64,000 bases of DNA from NCBI GenBank assembly GCA_024138015.1, contig JAMXBB010000011.1, forward strand, positions 26,721,984-26,785,983, written 5' to 3'. Positions 35,180 to 46,499 of the stretch are shown in pieces. The DNA comes from Lumnitzera littorea (Eukaryota; Streptophyta; Magnoliopsida; Myrtales; Combretaceae). Position numbers and translations under genes: made by a program. The notes under the pieces were generated by a model. It was not told the origin of the DNA. It saw nothing but the letters and a program-made list of their open reading frames with translations, and made no database searches. The stretch's first letter is position 1. The number at the start of each line of letters is the position of its first letter.

Positions 35180-37930
35180 AGCACAATAACATGTGTTGAT
35201 CGTGGTTAAACCAATTAGGGTGAGTGAATTCACATGGAGTTCGATTGGAATGGGTTTAGGCTTTGCCTCTTACATTTTGATACTTGCAAAAAGCCCCTTG
35301 TGGGGTGGGTATGGTTATAAGGGCCCTTTAACGCTCAAGTTAGTAAGAAAAACCAAAACAAAGAGAGGACAAGCACTAAAAACCCAAGGGATAATGCTTG
35401 CTTAATGTGTGTGTGTCATCTATAGATGATGAATCGGGAGAAAAGAAGGAATGGAGTTTGAGGATTCTAGGAGAAGTAAAGGAAAAGGGAAGTCATCCTT
35501 TACCATATGGAGCCTAGCACCTTTTATAGGAGCTACTTGGACATGTGATAATCTAGGTTTTGTTCATACTAGGCACCGCCAGATAGTACACTTTGCTGAA
35601 GAGATTGAGTTGCCCTGTAGGTAGTATGTTGTGGTCAACCAAACCACCAAATTTGCAGTTTAGAGGTTTGACAGCTGCAGGAGTTTCCAAGTGTGCTAAC
35701 CATATCATGAATGATAGGAATCAACCCTTGAACCAATTACTCGTAGCTAAGCTAGATGACTTTAAGGATTCACTCAAAGGATACTATCTTAAAGTTACAT
35801 TTGAGATGGAGATTCTTATTCCGAACTAATCCCTTACTAACTTGACTAGCAAACTCTCACATATGCCAGACCTACTCGTTCCTAATAGCTGTGTTATGAC
35901 AAGACATTCGAGAAGGTAGCTCCAAGACTATCCGAGCTAAGCTCCCAAGCCAATCACAAGCACCTAACCCTAACTCACATTGATCACATTGTAATAGGAT
36001 TGATTAGGCTCTGACCTGATTCAAATCAGGTTGACCCCTAACTATAGCTCTTCTTTTCTCTTTTTCGCCACCTTATACCATATTTTTGACATCCAGCAAT
36101 CGAACGACATGTATCTTTTGCACAACTTTTCAGAAGGATTCTTTACTTTTTGATATTAAATATTATTTATCTTTTACCTTTTTTAGTATGTATTATGTAA
36201 TATAATTATAAGAATACCTTTTTGCCTTTTCATACATGTAAAATAATCTTAGTGGCCAAATATATAAACCTCCGCTTACTTGTACACAAACAATGACCAA
36301 TATCAGATTATCATTGAAGTTTCCTTCATATAACCTTAATGTTCTCGTTATCCTTCAACTCTTATCTATTCCCTTTAGAAAGGGATAGCGATGAGTAACC
36401 TTTCGGTTTGGACTAATGAGTCATATTGATGAATTGTAAGTCGAGTAGGATTGGATGGTGCATCATATCCATTCGGTAGCTGCTTGAACTTTGCTAGCTT
36501 TTTTTTATTTACCTTCAGTTCGCTTTATTGAAGTGCTTCTTCATGTGTCTTACCCTAGAGACGCATCAAGACGTCAAATTTTCATTAATGAGCTATAATG
36601 GGAAGCAGGCGCTAAAGACAAAAATCAAGTCGAGATGCTGAGGAAAGGATTGGTTGATGCTTGATAAAAATCAAGTTAAGATTCGAGCTCATGTTGAATG
36701 GTCGGCTAGTGCTAGCTTGACAATCAAGGCAACCTGCTCAGGTGGGATAATACATAGCTCGCTGCAAGTCGTAATGCTAGGTACAAGCTTACTAATAGCT
36801 CATGTCCTTCTTAGTGTAACTTCATGGCCTCGCGAGCAAGTTGCAGTGTGAGGGTTGAGCTCACTGTTTGCTCACATGCACTTCGATGTCCCTTATGATG
36901 GGCCTTGCCCAATGGGCCTTGGTTCGAATGAGAATCAATTGACAACAAAATGGAAAATAATATCTTTTGAGAATGAAAACACATTGTCTCTAAAAATGTC
37001 TTCAATACCAAGCATTCAATGCACCCACCAAACTACCCCAGTTCCTTCGTGGCCATTTAACTCACCCATTGGATCACCCCATCAAACTTCTTCAAATACA
37101 ATCCTATTGTATTCACTGGCATTTAACTCTCTATTAGTTGTTATTTTTTATCGTGGTTAAGAATATCAATGCAAAGCAAGATTTGCAAGCAAGGGATTGA
37201 TTAAGAAGATATCGTTTGAATATATAAGAGTTCATAAATTTGATACACCCAAAGGCATATACACTTACTAAGGTTTGTTTTGAGCTTCATATTCGTTTAT
37301 TTTTTTGGTTGCTTTCTTTGACTTGGATGCTGAATTGTTATCAAAATGGTTTTTATTTTTATTTTTTTAATCTCCATGAGGATTGGTGTTGTCATCAATA
37401 AGATTCGATCAATAGAATAGATTGGTTTGAGCTTTTTGCTTAGGTAATGAGCCTGCAAATAGAACATTATAAGGAATGCCGGAGTGTTGTTCAGTATAAC
37501 CACTTCAATGCTTAAATTAGTAAACTGTGTAAAGAGGTACAAGAATGTAAAGCGCTCACAAAGACAGTATGAGTACACAAAGAGTTAAGGTAAATTGCCA
37601 TTAGGATGCTTATAAATATTTATAGAGAAGAGTCGCCGAGAATTAAGAGAGCACATGTAGCATGTTGACACATCCGCATAACCTAGGTAATAAGAGTGCA
37701 GAGTCTAACGTGCTCCATATTTGTAAGGTTGTGCTTATTTGATAATTGTTATGAGCACTTGAAGTCGAGCAAGTTATTTGGAAAGGTTAGCTAGTTTGGA
37801 GAGCTTATCCCGAGGTCGGCTAATAGGATGATTAGGTCAGGTGCGAGTAAATCAAGCCAATCATAGGCCCAATTAGGTTAGTTCATGGTATAAACAGGTC
37901 GGTGAGGGTATAAAACATTCATATCTAAAA
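35180..37930 (-). mobile_element. LTR-type debris inside the MULE
   Basis: Two minus-strand LTR-like pieces carry the U5 motif: 35326-35348 with a minus-strand TATA 'ctcctataaaaggtg' near 35518-35532, and 37501-37524 with 'ctataaatatttataagcatcc' near 37606-37628. Between them 36.4-36.9 kb is GC-richer and contains 'agctcg' motifs like the 24.7-26.7 kb block. No polyprotein was seen. Probably one or two non-autonomous retroelement insertions; exact ends are unknown. Confidence 0.45.
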
Positions 37931-39432
37931 TATCCTATCAATAGGTGCCATTGCTATTGTATTGTTTGTAAAATTAGGGGTAATGGTGGTTTGTTTGTCA
38001 TTGATATTGTATCATTCATGAAATGGGGGCTTTTTTTATTATGATGAAGTTTAAGTGTCACTAATGCTATATTTTTTATAAAATGGGGCGTTTGTTTATT
38101 GTTGTTTCTGTATTGTCCAATCTTTATGCGCATTTCACTGTAATTAGTGAAGTAAATGTACTCTAACAAGTTGTTCCCTTAACCATGTGTTAAGTATGTA
38201 AATTGGTGAGAGGTTTCTTACGGTGTTCTTTACTAGAGCATTTAAGAAGGGGTAAGATGATGTTTGTTATGAAGGTTGCAACAATATCAACCTTATCATT
38301 CAACTGAGTAAGTTGTCTCAACAATACATTATAAATTTATTATCAAGTATTGGGTGCTATAACATAGAGGTTCTTAGATATCGAATTCAAGAATGGCCTT
38401 AGGGTAATCTTTGATGATTTTAACATTATGTGCTTAGTTAGTATTTTGACATTTATAATAACATTGAGATATATGTACAATACTCCTCTCGCGTTGGAAG
38501 CTTTAGAGAGTCCTCTAGGAAAACAAGTGATCTGATGGAGGAAGAGGAGTATTGTGAGAAGGATGAGGAAGATTATATTGGGGGTCTTAGTAATAAGGAG
38601 GAGTTAGATGAGGAGCTCATAGAAACTCGTAGACATCTAAAGGTAACTAGGGATAGATCTCATGTTAGGAATAGGTAAGTTCATCGATAGAGTATTTGTG
38701 TGTCTATTATCACATGTGACGATGACTCTAATTATAACCTATCAAAGGGAGATGACGATCATATGAGTGAGGAAATTATAGTGAAGTTAGAGAGCTCGAT
38801 GACATTGAAATGCAACAAGGGGAAAAAAGTGGTGAGGAGGAAATTGTTAGGGATAGAAACAAAATTTCAATGTATGATAAGAAGGCAAAGGAACCCGTAT
38901 GGTGTGTGTCAATGATATTTTCATGTCGAAAAGAGTTCAAGGATGCAATTGAGAAACATTCCATAGTACAACAAAGAGAGATCAACTATGTTAGAAATAA
39001 CAAGAGCTAAGTACAAACAATATGTGCTAAGGAAAATTGCCCATAGGTGATGTATGGTTCATATGAAAGGAACTTAAGGGCATTTCACTTGAAAACATAT
39101 AGAGTGAAACATACTTGCGATATGTTGTTAAGAAATAAATAAACCAAGAATAAAACAATAGCCCAAACATTTAGGTTGACTATAAAAGCCACACCAAACA
39201 TTAAGTTAAATGCTCTACAAAAGTTGGTGTGGGAGAATATGGGCATTGGTGTTATGATCTCACAATGTAGGCGAGTTAAGTTAAGCGTTATGTAGGAGCT
39301 TATAGGCAATGATGTAAAAGAGTATGCGATGTTATGGGATTATGCCAAGAGCTTTGGAGGAAAAATCTAAGCTTCACTATTTTCTTGAATGTTTGCAAGG
39401 ACTTTAATGTAGATAAGGTCATGTTTGATCGG

Positions 39433-39440
39433 TTCTATGT
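39433..39440. repeat. 8-bp target-site duplication, left (hAT MITE)
   Basis: 'ttctatgt', identical to 39774-39781. Confidence 0.85.
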
Positions 39441-39773
39441 AAAGGTGTGCAAGTGAGCTTTAACCTGTAAATCAACTTGTTTAACTCACTTTTAAAATGA
39501 GTTTGGGATAAGGTTTTTTGACTTGTTTAACAGCGAGCCAAATGAATCCAACCCGTTTAACCGGTGAGTTAAGCGAATTGGTTTAAGCTAGCCCATTTAA
39601 TATATTTATACTTTTGACCCACAAGTTAGCCTGTTTAACCTGCTTTTTGAATGAGTTTGAGCCAAGGTTTTGTTACCCATTTAAAAGTAGGCCAAATAAG
39701 TTCGGCTCGTTTAACCCACGAGCCAAAGTGGGCTTGGCCGGGTTGACCCGTTTAACCGTTTACACTCCTCTAA
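39441..39773. mobile_element. hAT-type MITE inside the transposase frame
   Basis: 333 bp flanked by the perfect 8-bp duplication 'ttctatgt', the length hAT elements create. The ends are inverted: 'aaaggtgtgcaa' on the left and, read backwards, 'ttagaggagtgtaaac' on the right. The inside repeats motifs such as 'gtttaacc', 'acgagcc' and 'gggttgacccg' in both orientations. Removing the element and one copy of the duplication rejoins the transposase frame as FYV-CFYAY, in register with the family. That is strong evidence for the exact boundaries. No protein is encoded. Confidence 0.9.
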
Positions 39774-39781
39774 TTCTATGT
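39774..39781. repeat. 8-bp target-site duplication, right (hAT MITE)
   Basis: 'ttctatgt', identical to the left copy. Confidence 0.85.
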
Positions 39782-40051
39782 TTGTTTTTACGCTTATAGA
39801 AGGGGATTTCTAGATTATTTTAGGCAAGTATTCGATGTTGATGGTTCCTTCTTGAACGGTGTTTGTAAGGGAGAGGTGTTGTCTACAATAGGTCAAATGC
39901 TAATAATCAAATGTTTCCAAAAGCTTGGGCCATTGTTAGGATAGAAAACAAGGATATACAAACTTAATTCATGGAGAGGCTGATGGAGGACTTGGAAATT
40001 AATAAAGATGAAGGAGGTAAGGGTTCGACTATCATTGGTGACAAGCAAAAG

Positions 40052-40446
40052 GTATGACCTTGTTTACTTACAATTAAAAAAGTTTTGAAAAGAAAAAATA
40101 TGAGTAGAAGACAACATGATCTTATGCTCTGACATGGTTATTCTTTTCTTTTTTTTTTTTATCAAGCACCTTTTTTGCATGAAAATTCTTATGCGCTTTG
40201 ATATGGATATTTTGGTTATTTTTCTTGTGTTATTATAAAAATAGTTTCAATTGCAAATTCAGTTTTAGGACAAACAGTAGGATGTTGTAGCTTATATGTT
40301 TCACATGCTAACAAGATTATGCGAGAATTTTACAGCTTCTACTTTCCAACAGAAACAATCTACATTTTTTACTTATAATGGAGAAAGTCCTAGTGTATGC
40401 TATATTGGATAATCTGATACATCTTGGATTTTAGATTATATGTAAG
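40052..40446 (+). other. Probable intron in the transposase gene
   Basis: The residues either side ('GDKQK' and 'MIEAI') are adjacent in MULE transposases, yet 395 bases lie between. The interval begins GT (caaaag/gtatga) and ends AG (tgtaag/gcatga), and is T-rich. Splicing would leave the frame one base off, which may be a later indel. Confidence 0.5.
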
Positions 40447-43219
40447 GCATGATTGAAGCTATATACACCTTAATGCCCATTGCTAAACATAGAATGTGCA
40501 TAAGGTAAATTTATGCACATTGGGAGAGTAAGTACAACTAACTGCTTGTCAAAAAACTATTTTGAGGGTAATTATAAAGAGCACAAATAAGTTGAATTTC
40601 GAGGCCACATCTTGATAATTATTTAATGCTAACAAGGATGGATGGATTGTCTTGATGAAAACAAAAGATAAGCATTGGTGTAAGGCCTTCTTCAAAACTA
40701 ATGTTAAGGGCAACATGGTTGATAACAATCTATGTGAAGCATTTAATGGTCAATTGGTAACTGCGAGATCAAAGTCCATCATTAGCGTACTAGAGGATAT
40801 TAGATTGATGGTGATGGAGTGGATATATATGCAACGTGATCAAGCAAGCAAATGGTCTTATGGGCATAGACCCAGGATTATCAATAGACTGGAAGAGAAT
40901 AAAAGGAAAGAAAAACGGTATATGGTAAGATGGAATGGGGAAAATGAATATAAGGTCCAAGACAACTCTGACCTTTATGATCTTGAAACAAGCAAGCACA
41001 CATGTGCTTGTCGAACTTGGGATTTATCAAGTATCCCATGTTGTCATGCTGTTTCTACTATAGTTTTAATGAGGTACAACCTAAGGGCTACTTTGACGAA
41101 CATTATAGCAAGGTGATGTTCATGATCTTGCATACCTGATGAAAACTATTTTAGGAGAGAAGTTTTGGAGGAAAATCAAACTTTAAGGTTTAGAGCCATT
41201 GCCACCAAGAAAAAAGAACTTGATCAATTACCCAAGGTGAGGAGAAAGAATCTGATTGAGCAATATAGAGGTGATAAGATGACAAGATATGGGAGACGGA
41301 TGACTGTACCAACTGTAAGTAGTAGGAATATAATTGCAAGACGTATAATTTACTAGTAAGTGGAAAGTAACAAGGTTCAACCTAAGAGTAAGTTGCTTTT
41401 AACTCGTTTTATGCTATCTATACTCAGCATACTTAGCCTTTCCTTTGGTTACTGCATTGCTACTTTTCATATAGTTCATGCAATTAGCCCTTTCTTAGAT
41501 ATTGGACTACTTCTTATGTGTGAATGACCTTACCTTCTCAACAACAAAGGCCTACAAGAAACCTTAAGAGAGCAACCAAAAGAAATACCAACAATATCCA
41601 TGATGCTAGTGGAGCACTGCCTTTGCTTAGTGAAGAGTTGTACTCGCAAACTCTTAGTTTGTCATCATGTTATTGGTTTTGTTTTCAATGTTCTGCTAAT
41701 CAATCATTTCTTTAATGTAGGAGATGTATAATGATGCTCAAAGTACCTCTTTTAAAGACTAGACACCTAGCCATGCAAATTTTTCTAAGCATAGCGCCTT
41801 TAGTGATTAGATGTATCTCACTCAAATTGATTGGAACAGCTATTAGTGGCATGAAACACAAATATTTGGGCCCTTTAGCCAAACCAATCATCTTCATCTT
41901 ACTCCACCGCTAACCACAAGATCTCTTAGGATTACAACTAACATAGAGCATAGTGAGAATGAAGAACAATGTTAAGCAAAACATGATTGTGCAATAGATG
42001 CACCTATGGCTACCCAAGAATCTTATGATGACAATAAAATTTCCAAGTTGAATACAAAAAAGAAGAAAACATAGATAAAGTTGTTTCCCTCTTCAAGCAA
42101 CAGAGTACTTAGCTAACAACATCACTAAGGAAGAATTACTCGAAGTCATAATGGGGAAGTCAAAGCACGGTGGTGGAGATAGTGTTATTGATTTAGATTA
42201 AGAATTAATGGTATCTTTTCTTTTTTGTTTTTTCTGGTCTCTTTTGTGTTTTGCTAGTGCCACTTTAGTGTATGGTTTTAGGAAATGTATTAGGAATGTT
42301 GTATGTGTTATTGAACAAGTTGGTTTGCTAGTTTTTTAAAGTCATGTAGCAATGTTAGCTGTGATAGAAGTTTCTTGAATTAGCTGTTAGACTTATTAGC
42401 TTCCAATGTCGACAGTAGGTAGATATCTTAGTAAGATAACTTTGTTAAGCTATTAAACTCTTGTATTTTGGTCCTCTTTGTTGCAATTGTGTTACCTTAT
42501 TCTAGTTTTTATTCTACAACTCTCTTCTTTGTAGTTGTTAGAAAAAGTATGCTCTCATCTATGATAGTTGGATTTACAGTTGTTTCCTATTAGTGTTCAT
42601 TGTCGTGTTTCTTTGGTTCTCATTGATAGAATCACTTTTTAGTTTCTTCTTAATTTATAGAAATTGTTTGACTTCATTTGCATCAATTCTGGTTCTCCTC
42701 ACTCTATAGAAATTCTTTACTATGTCTTTAGTTTTATCAGCTTAAGGCAAGTAAAATATACTAGGTTCGACCTATGTCTGTTTTCCATTTATTTGACAGT
42801 GAATTATCTATACAAATGAAAGTCATAGATGTTTCAATAAGCCAACTGTAGAAAATTTTGATCGAAAGATATATAAAAGGGAACATATTAAATTACGTGC
42901 TTGATATAAAAGGATGCTACAACTTAATATATTGAGCAAGTTTACATTGTATATAAATATATCATTATAACAAATGTAAAAAGGTTTAAGATTTCTCATA
43001 ATAAATTGCTCGGTACGAGTAAAGTAAAATAAGAATACAAAAAAAAAAAAAAGAAGTAAAATGTAGATCCTAAATAAAAGCTTCACTAGCATTACTAACA
43101 ATTATAAAAATGCTTTATTGCACTTTTACATATTACATAACTTGCCACTACTAAATCCTAATGCATAGTGATGCTAAACAACCTATTTGAAGCTACACAC
43201 CCTTTTCAACAATCCAAAT

Positions 43220-43690
43220 TATCCATGATAAAAATGATATGACATTAACCTAAGGAATCAACACCCAATTCATATATTTCCATATCTTACTGTCATATTT
43301 TGCATTTTATGTGCCTTCATGTCTTGCCTCAACATATGGATTTCTTGTTGAAAAGAATCCAATTTTCATTGCACAACTAAGGAATTAGGTTGTCCAATGT
43401 TTGACTCATCACCAAGGTTCAATTTCCTTCTTACTACAGTAGCCCCATCATCTATACCATCAACCCACCAAAAGCAATCACAACTTCTATTCTTGCAAAA
43501 TAGAGGACAACTATAGAATCCTCTTCAGTAGTAATTGGAAGTTCAAGCTATTTGCATCTTGCATCTTGCATCTCAAACCGTAAAAGCATTGTACATTACT
43601 TAGACCATTTGCAGAGCGATGAATAGGGGCGAACTATGATAACGAAGCTTGAAGTGTAGTTTTGCTTGCCATTGGTGTGCATTATTGGGG
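43220..43690 (-). pseudogene. GRF-type zinc-finger protein fragment
   Basis: On the minus strand a start 'MASKTT' is followed, with frameshifts, by 'CFYGLRCKMQDANS', then 'FYSCPLFCKNRSCDCFWWVD' (about 43455-43515), which fits the GRF finger pattern C-x-C-G...F..C....C..F.W.D. Downstream comes 'VVRRKLNLGDES' and a helix-like 'KLDSFQQEIHMLRQDMKAHK', the short coiled coil typical of small plant GRF proteins. Such fingers bind single-stranded nucleic acid in other proteins. The fragment lies inside the right TIR-proximal end of the MULE, opposite in direction to the transposase, as either a captured gene or an element-borne accessory gene. It is broken by frame changes. Confidence 0.6.
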
Positions 43691-43889
43691 TTAGATTAGA
43701 GGGGTAGACGATGTGGACTTCTATTTCAATTTGGGATTTAGCTAAAGCTTTTGTGTTTTTGCTTTACATTTATACCATATCATGGTGCTAAGAAGCATAG
43801 GTGGAGTTTTCTTTTTCAATTAGGTCAAAGTAGCATTTTTTTTTCTTTTTTCTTTTTCCTTTTAAGATTGGCTCAATCAACTGCTAGCA

Positions 43890-44070
43890 TAATACTAAAT
43901 ATAGAAGAGGCACTTCACATCAACGAATATTAATGGCTATTACATTTGAGGCCAATAGAGGTTTCATTATGTGCACTTTAAAGAGTCTAAGACCTAAAAT
44001 CAAAATTTAATAAGTTTAAGTACTAAAATAAAAATTTTAGAAAGTTTGAATACTTGTACAAGTTATCCCT
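43890..44070 (-). repeat. Right TIR of the second MULE
   Basis: Reverse complement begins 'agggataacttgtacaag' and matches the left TIR. Confidence 0.75.
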
Positions 44071-44079
44071 AAGTCCATG
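44071..44079. repeat. Target-site duplication, right (second MULE)
   Basis: 'aagtccatg', 8 of 9 identical to 34989-34997. Confidence 0.65.
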
Positions 44080-45161
44080 GTTTAATTTTGCAGTCTAACC
44101 AAATCCTCACATATTAAGCTTATGAAGAAAATCATGCATGCCCTTGTCAAGTACTCTATAAAGCCCAATACTTTGGCAACATATAAAAATATCCCATTGA
44201 ATATGCTATAAAGGGAAAGTTGAGTGCTACCAAATCACAATTTATTACACAGCATTTACTTAGTAAGAGAGTATTATATAGAAGTTTACTGCATTGAGGA
44301 TATTTAGTTTTATTGTCAAATCCACCACTATTCTTTTTGTTTTGTTCATGTTGTCTCCTCAAATAGGGTCACTTTTTTTTAAAAAAAAAAAAAAAAGAAA
44401 GAAAGAATCACACTATTGTGTATATTTAGATTTCATCTTAATGAAGTAAACATTTTTCTTTCTTTCTTTCTTTTTTTTTTTTTTTTTCTCTTTTAACCTT
44501 GAGAAGGCACTATATTGAATCAAGCACCCTATTCACAAGACACCGGATTTGGACTTTGTAAGTTAAACTCTATTTGATTGAAGTCCAACATCTCATTCAA
44601 AAGAAGTTCTTATAATCCTGTTAGTTTCGTCCAACGAAAATGGATTTCCACACTCAACACAAAGTATTAGCACGTCTATTAATTGGTTAAATGGATTTGG
44701 ATCCATTTCCTAGATAAATTTTTACAAGCCACCTATAACAAACTTTATATTTTTCTTTTAACTGTATAACAAAAGAATATATACCAAAAATGAAATTTCA
44801 ATTATATGGGATTAAAAAGTTTATATTGGATCGGACACTCGTTAGGAAATGTCCATTCAAGTTGACGAAGAAGTACAGGGGGAAAGGAGACTTTACGAGT
44901 CGATGCCTGGTTTGTTGACGTGAAAACTGATAAATCAATCTCCAAGGCGGCTGCGTTTTCTCACCGATATTCGAATTTCGTAGTCAAATTTCAAAAGATA
45001 GGCATAGTCCTGTTCATTCCACACTACAGGTGGGTCACATGTCAGCCACATCCGCAACGTAACTACCACTTCGATCGGTGGTATTAGTGATCTAATCTTT
45101 GAGACTATGCAGCAGGATACCCGTTTAAGTGAAATCCGAAACAGGTTATACGAGAGAATTA
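44080..45161. other. Unassigned flank
   Basis: Contains T/A-rich low-complexity runs at 44370-44400 and 44455-44490 and a more complex, GC-richer stretch at 44830-45160 that could be old gene-proximal DNA. No protein recognised. Confidence 0.4.
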
Positions 45162-45169
45162 GTATTGAT

Positions 45170-46060
45170 AAGGGTTGGAAAAAAAAAAAAAAAGAGAGAA
45201 GAAACCCACGAACTGCAAATTAAATCTAAATTAAACCAAACTAAATTGAAAAATCCATTTTTTTTTAAACTGTTCAATTCACGATTTGATTGAGTTATAT
45301 AAATGATTTGTAGTTCAATTTAGGAAAATAAACCAAATCAAACTGTCTTGGATTGTACTGAACCGTCTTGGATTGTACCAAAATAAATTCATGTACTTGT
45401 TTTATGCTTTTTATTTTTTGGCCAACGTTAATTGATTTCATCAAATTTTTCATATTTTATTCTTCTTTATCTTATTTTTGAATCAATTCTTAAGATTAAG
45501 TTAAATAAATTCTATTTGAAATTTCATAAAAATAAATTTTCCTTTTCTAAATTGTTTTTTCATATATATTTTCAAATTAAGAGTTTAATCGTAGTACTCT
45601 TTATATGTCTCTTATATTTTTTTGGTTTTTTGATATATCTCTTTTATTTTCTTTGTATCATTTCTAGACTAGCAAATCTGCTTCTTCTTCCTCATTGTTG
45701 TTCATTGGAATAGAGTTAGTTATCCCCATCTAATCAAGTTGAGTTTATTAAGATTTTGTATAACTTTTTACTAAACATCGTTAGACATAATAAATATATG
45801 AAAAATTAATTAGAAACAAATTAAAGTTTAATGGAAAAGAAACTACCGTATTGAAAATAAAAATATTTTGTAAAAATTTGATATAAAGAATTCGAACTGT
45901 AGATCCAATCAAATTAAACCAGTTTTAATTAGTTTTGAAAAATTTATAAATCAAATTGTATTGTTAGACTTTATTTAAAAAAAAAAAAAAAGAACCATTA
46001 TATTAAGTTTAATTTGATATGAAGTAAATTATACCTAATCAAACTATGCCCACCCGTAGA
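45170..46060. mobile_element. Probable hAT-type MITE or non-autonomous hAT
   Basis: Flanked by 'gtattgat' (45162-45169) and 'ctattgat' (46061-46068), 7 of 8 identical. Left end 'aagggttgg', right end read backwards 'tctacgggtgggcatagtttg'. The GGGTGGGCA end and the inner 'aaattaaaccaaact' and 'caaatcaaact' motifs are typical of plant hAT MITEs with alternating AAACC-type motifs. The left terminus is decayed. The 93-codon frame inside (45432-45713) is AT-rich low complexity. Confidence 0.45.
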
Positions 46061-46319
46061 CTATTGATTTATAAAATTAGGTAATAGGTTTCAAATCAAT
46101 ATTAGTTAGGAAACGGTAAAAAATCAAATAACCACTTATTGACTGGCTTATTAACTACCTTTAGGTTGAGCTTCTTACATCCTTAATAAAGAACTGGGCA
46201 ATCGTAAGATTTGTGTGTTACCTCTTGTGAAATTAGCATCGGCTTGTAGAGTTAAGGAGTGAATATCAAATAACTCTAACTGGAAATTTTCTGACCTAAA
46301 CGATTAAAAAAGTCTATTA

Positions 46320-46495
46320 GTGGGCGGTGGTATCGGCTATTTATTACTTTTAATACGTGCGGTACCTTCCGTTGACAATATAAATGGAGACATCACCTTT
46401 TTGGTTGGCGCTCACGGAAAGTTGCTACGAAATTTCCATCCTTTATTATACCGTGGTTTCCCAAACGTGGGGACTCTTTTGAAACAAAGACAGGT
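46320..46495 (+). promoter_or_regulatory. Possible promoter and first exon with splice donor
   Basis: 'acaatataaatgg' (TATA box near 46378-46385) is followed about 110 bases later by 'aagacag/gtaagc' (46486-46497), a near-consensus plant 5' splice site. The stretch is GC-richer than its surroundings. This could be the 5' end of a non-coding or distant gene; no matching coding exon was found downstream, so it is tentative. Confidence 0.25.
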
Positions 46496-46499
46496 AAGC

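Larger units (their letters stand above)
38200..42200 (+). pseudogene. MuDR/MULE transposase relic
   Basis: Plus-strand blocks in order: PB1-like region (about 38340-38520, 'FKNGLRVIFDDFN', 'EIYVQYS'); acidic linker (38535-38640, 'MEEEEYCEKDEEDYI'); MuDR DNA-binding region (38890-39370, 'KEFKDAIEKHSIVQQREINYV', 'VKEYAMLWDYAKSFGGKI'); catalytic start 'FDVDGSFLNGV' (about 39830-39860, first Asp); 'NNQMFPKAWAIV' region (about 39900); 'IIGDKQK' (about 40035-40051, second Asp); 'MIEAIYTLMPIAKHRMCIR' (about 40450-40505); 'MVDNNLCEAFNGQLVTARSK' and the SWIM finger CxC...CxH in 'HTCACRTWDLSSIPCCH' (40652-41116); Arg/Lys-rich tail to about 42200. The protein would cut and paste the element. It is broken by stops, frameshifts and the MITE at 39441. 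The 154-codon open stretch is the longest recognisable transposon frame in the window. Confidence 0.85.
34998..44070 (+). mobile_element. 9.1-kb Mutator-like element with nested insertions
   Basis: TIRs of about 180 bp (34998-35175 and 43890-44070) begin 'aggatcaaccttgtatag' and, on the right read backwards, 'agggataacttgtacaag'. They share 'attttagtacttaaa', 'tttaggtctt' and 'actctttaaa' in order and are flanked by a near-perfect 9-bp duplication. Inside are LTR debris (about 35.2-37.9 kb), a plus-strand transposase relic (38.2-42.2 kb) broken by a hAT-type MITE, and a minus-strand GRF zinc-finger fragment (43.2-43.7 kb). Family: MuDR/MULE, DDE transposase class. Confidence 0.75.
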
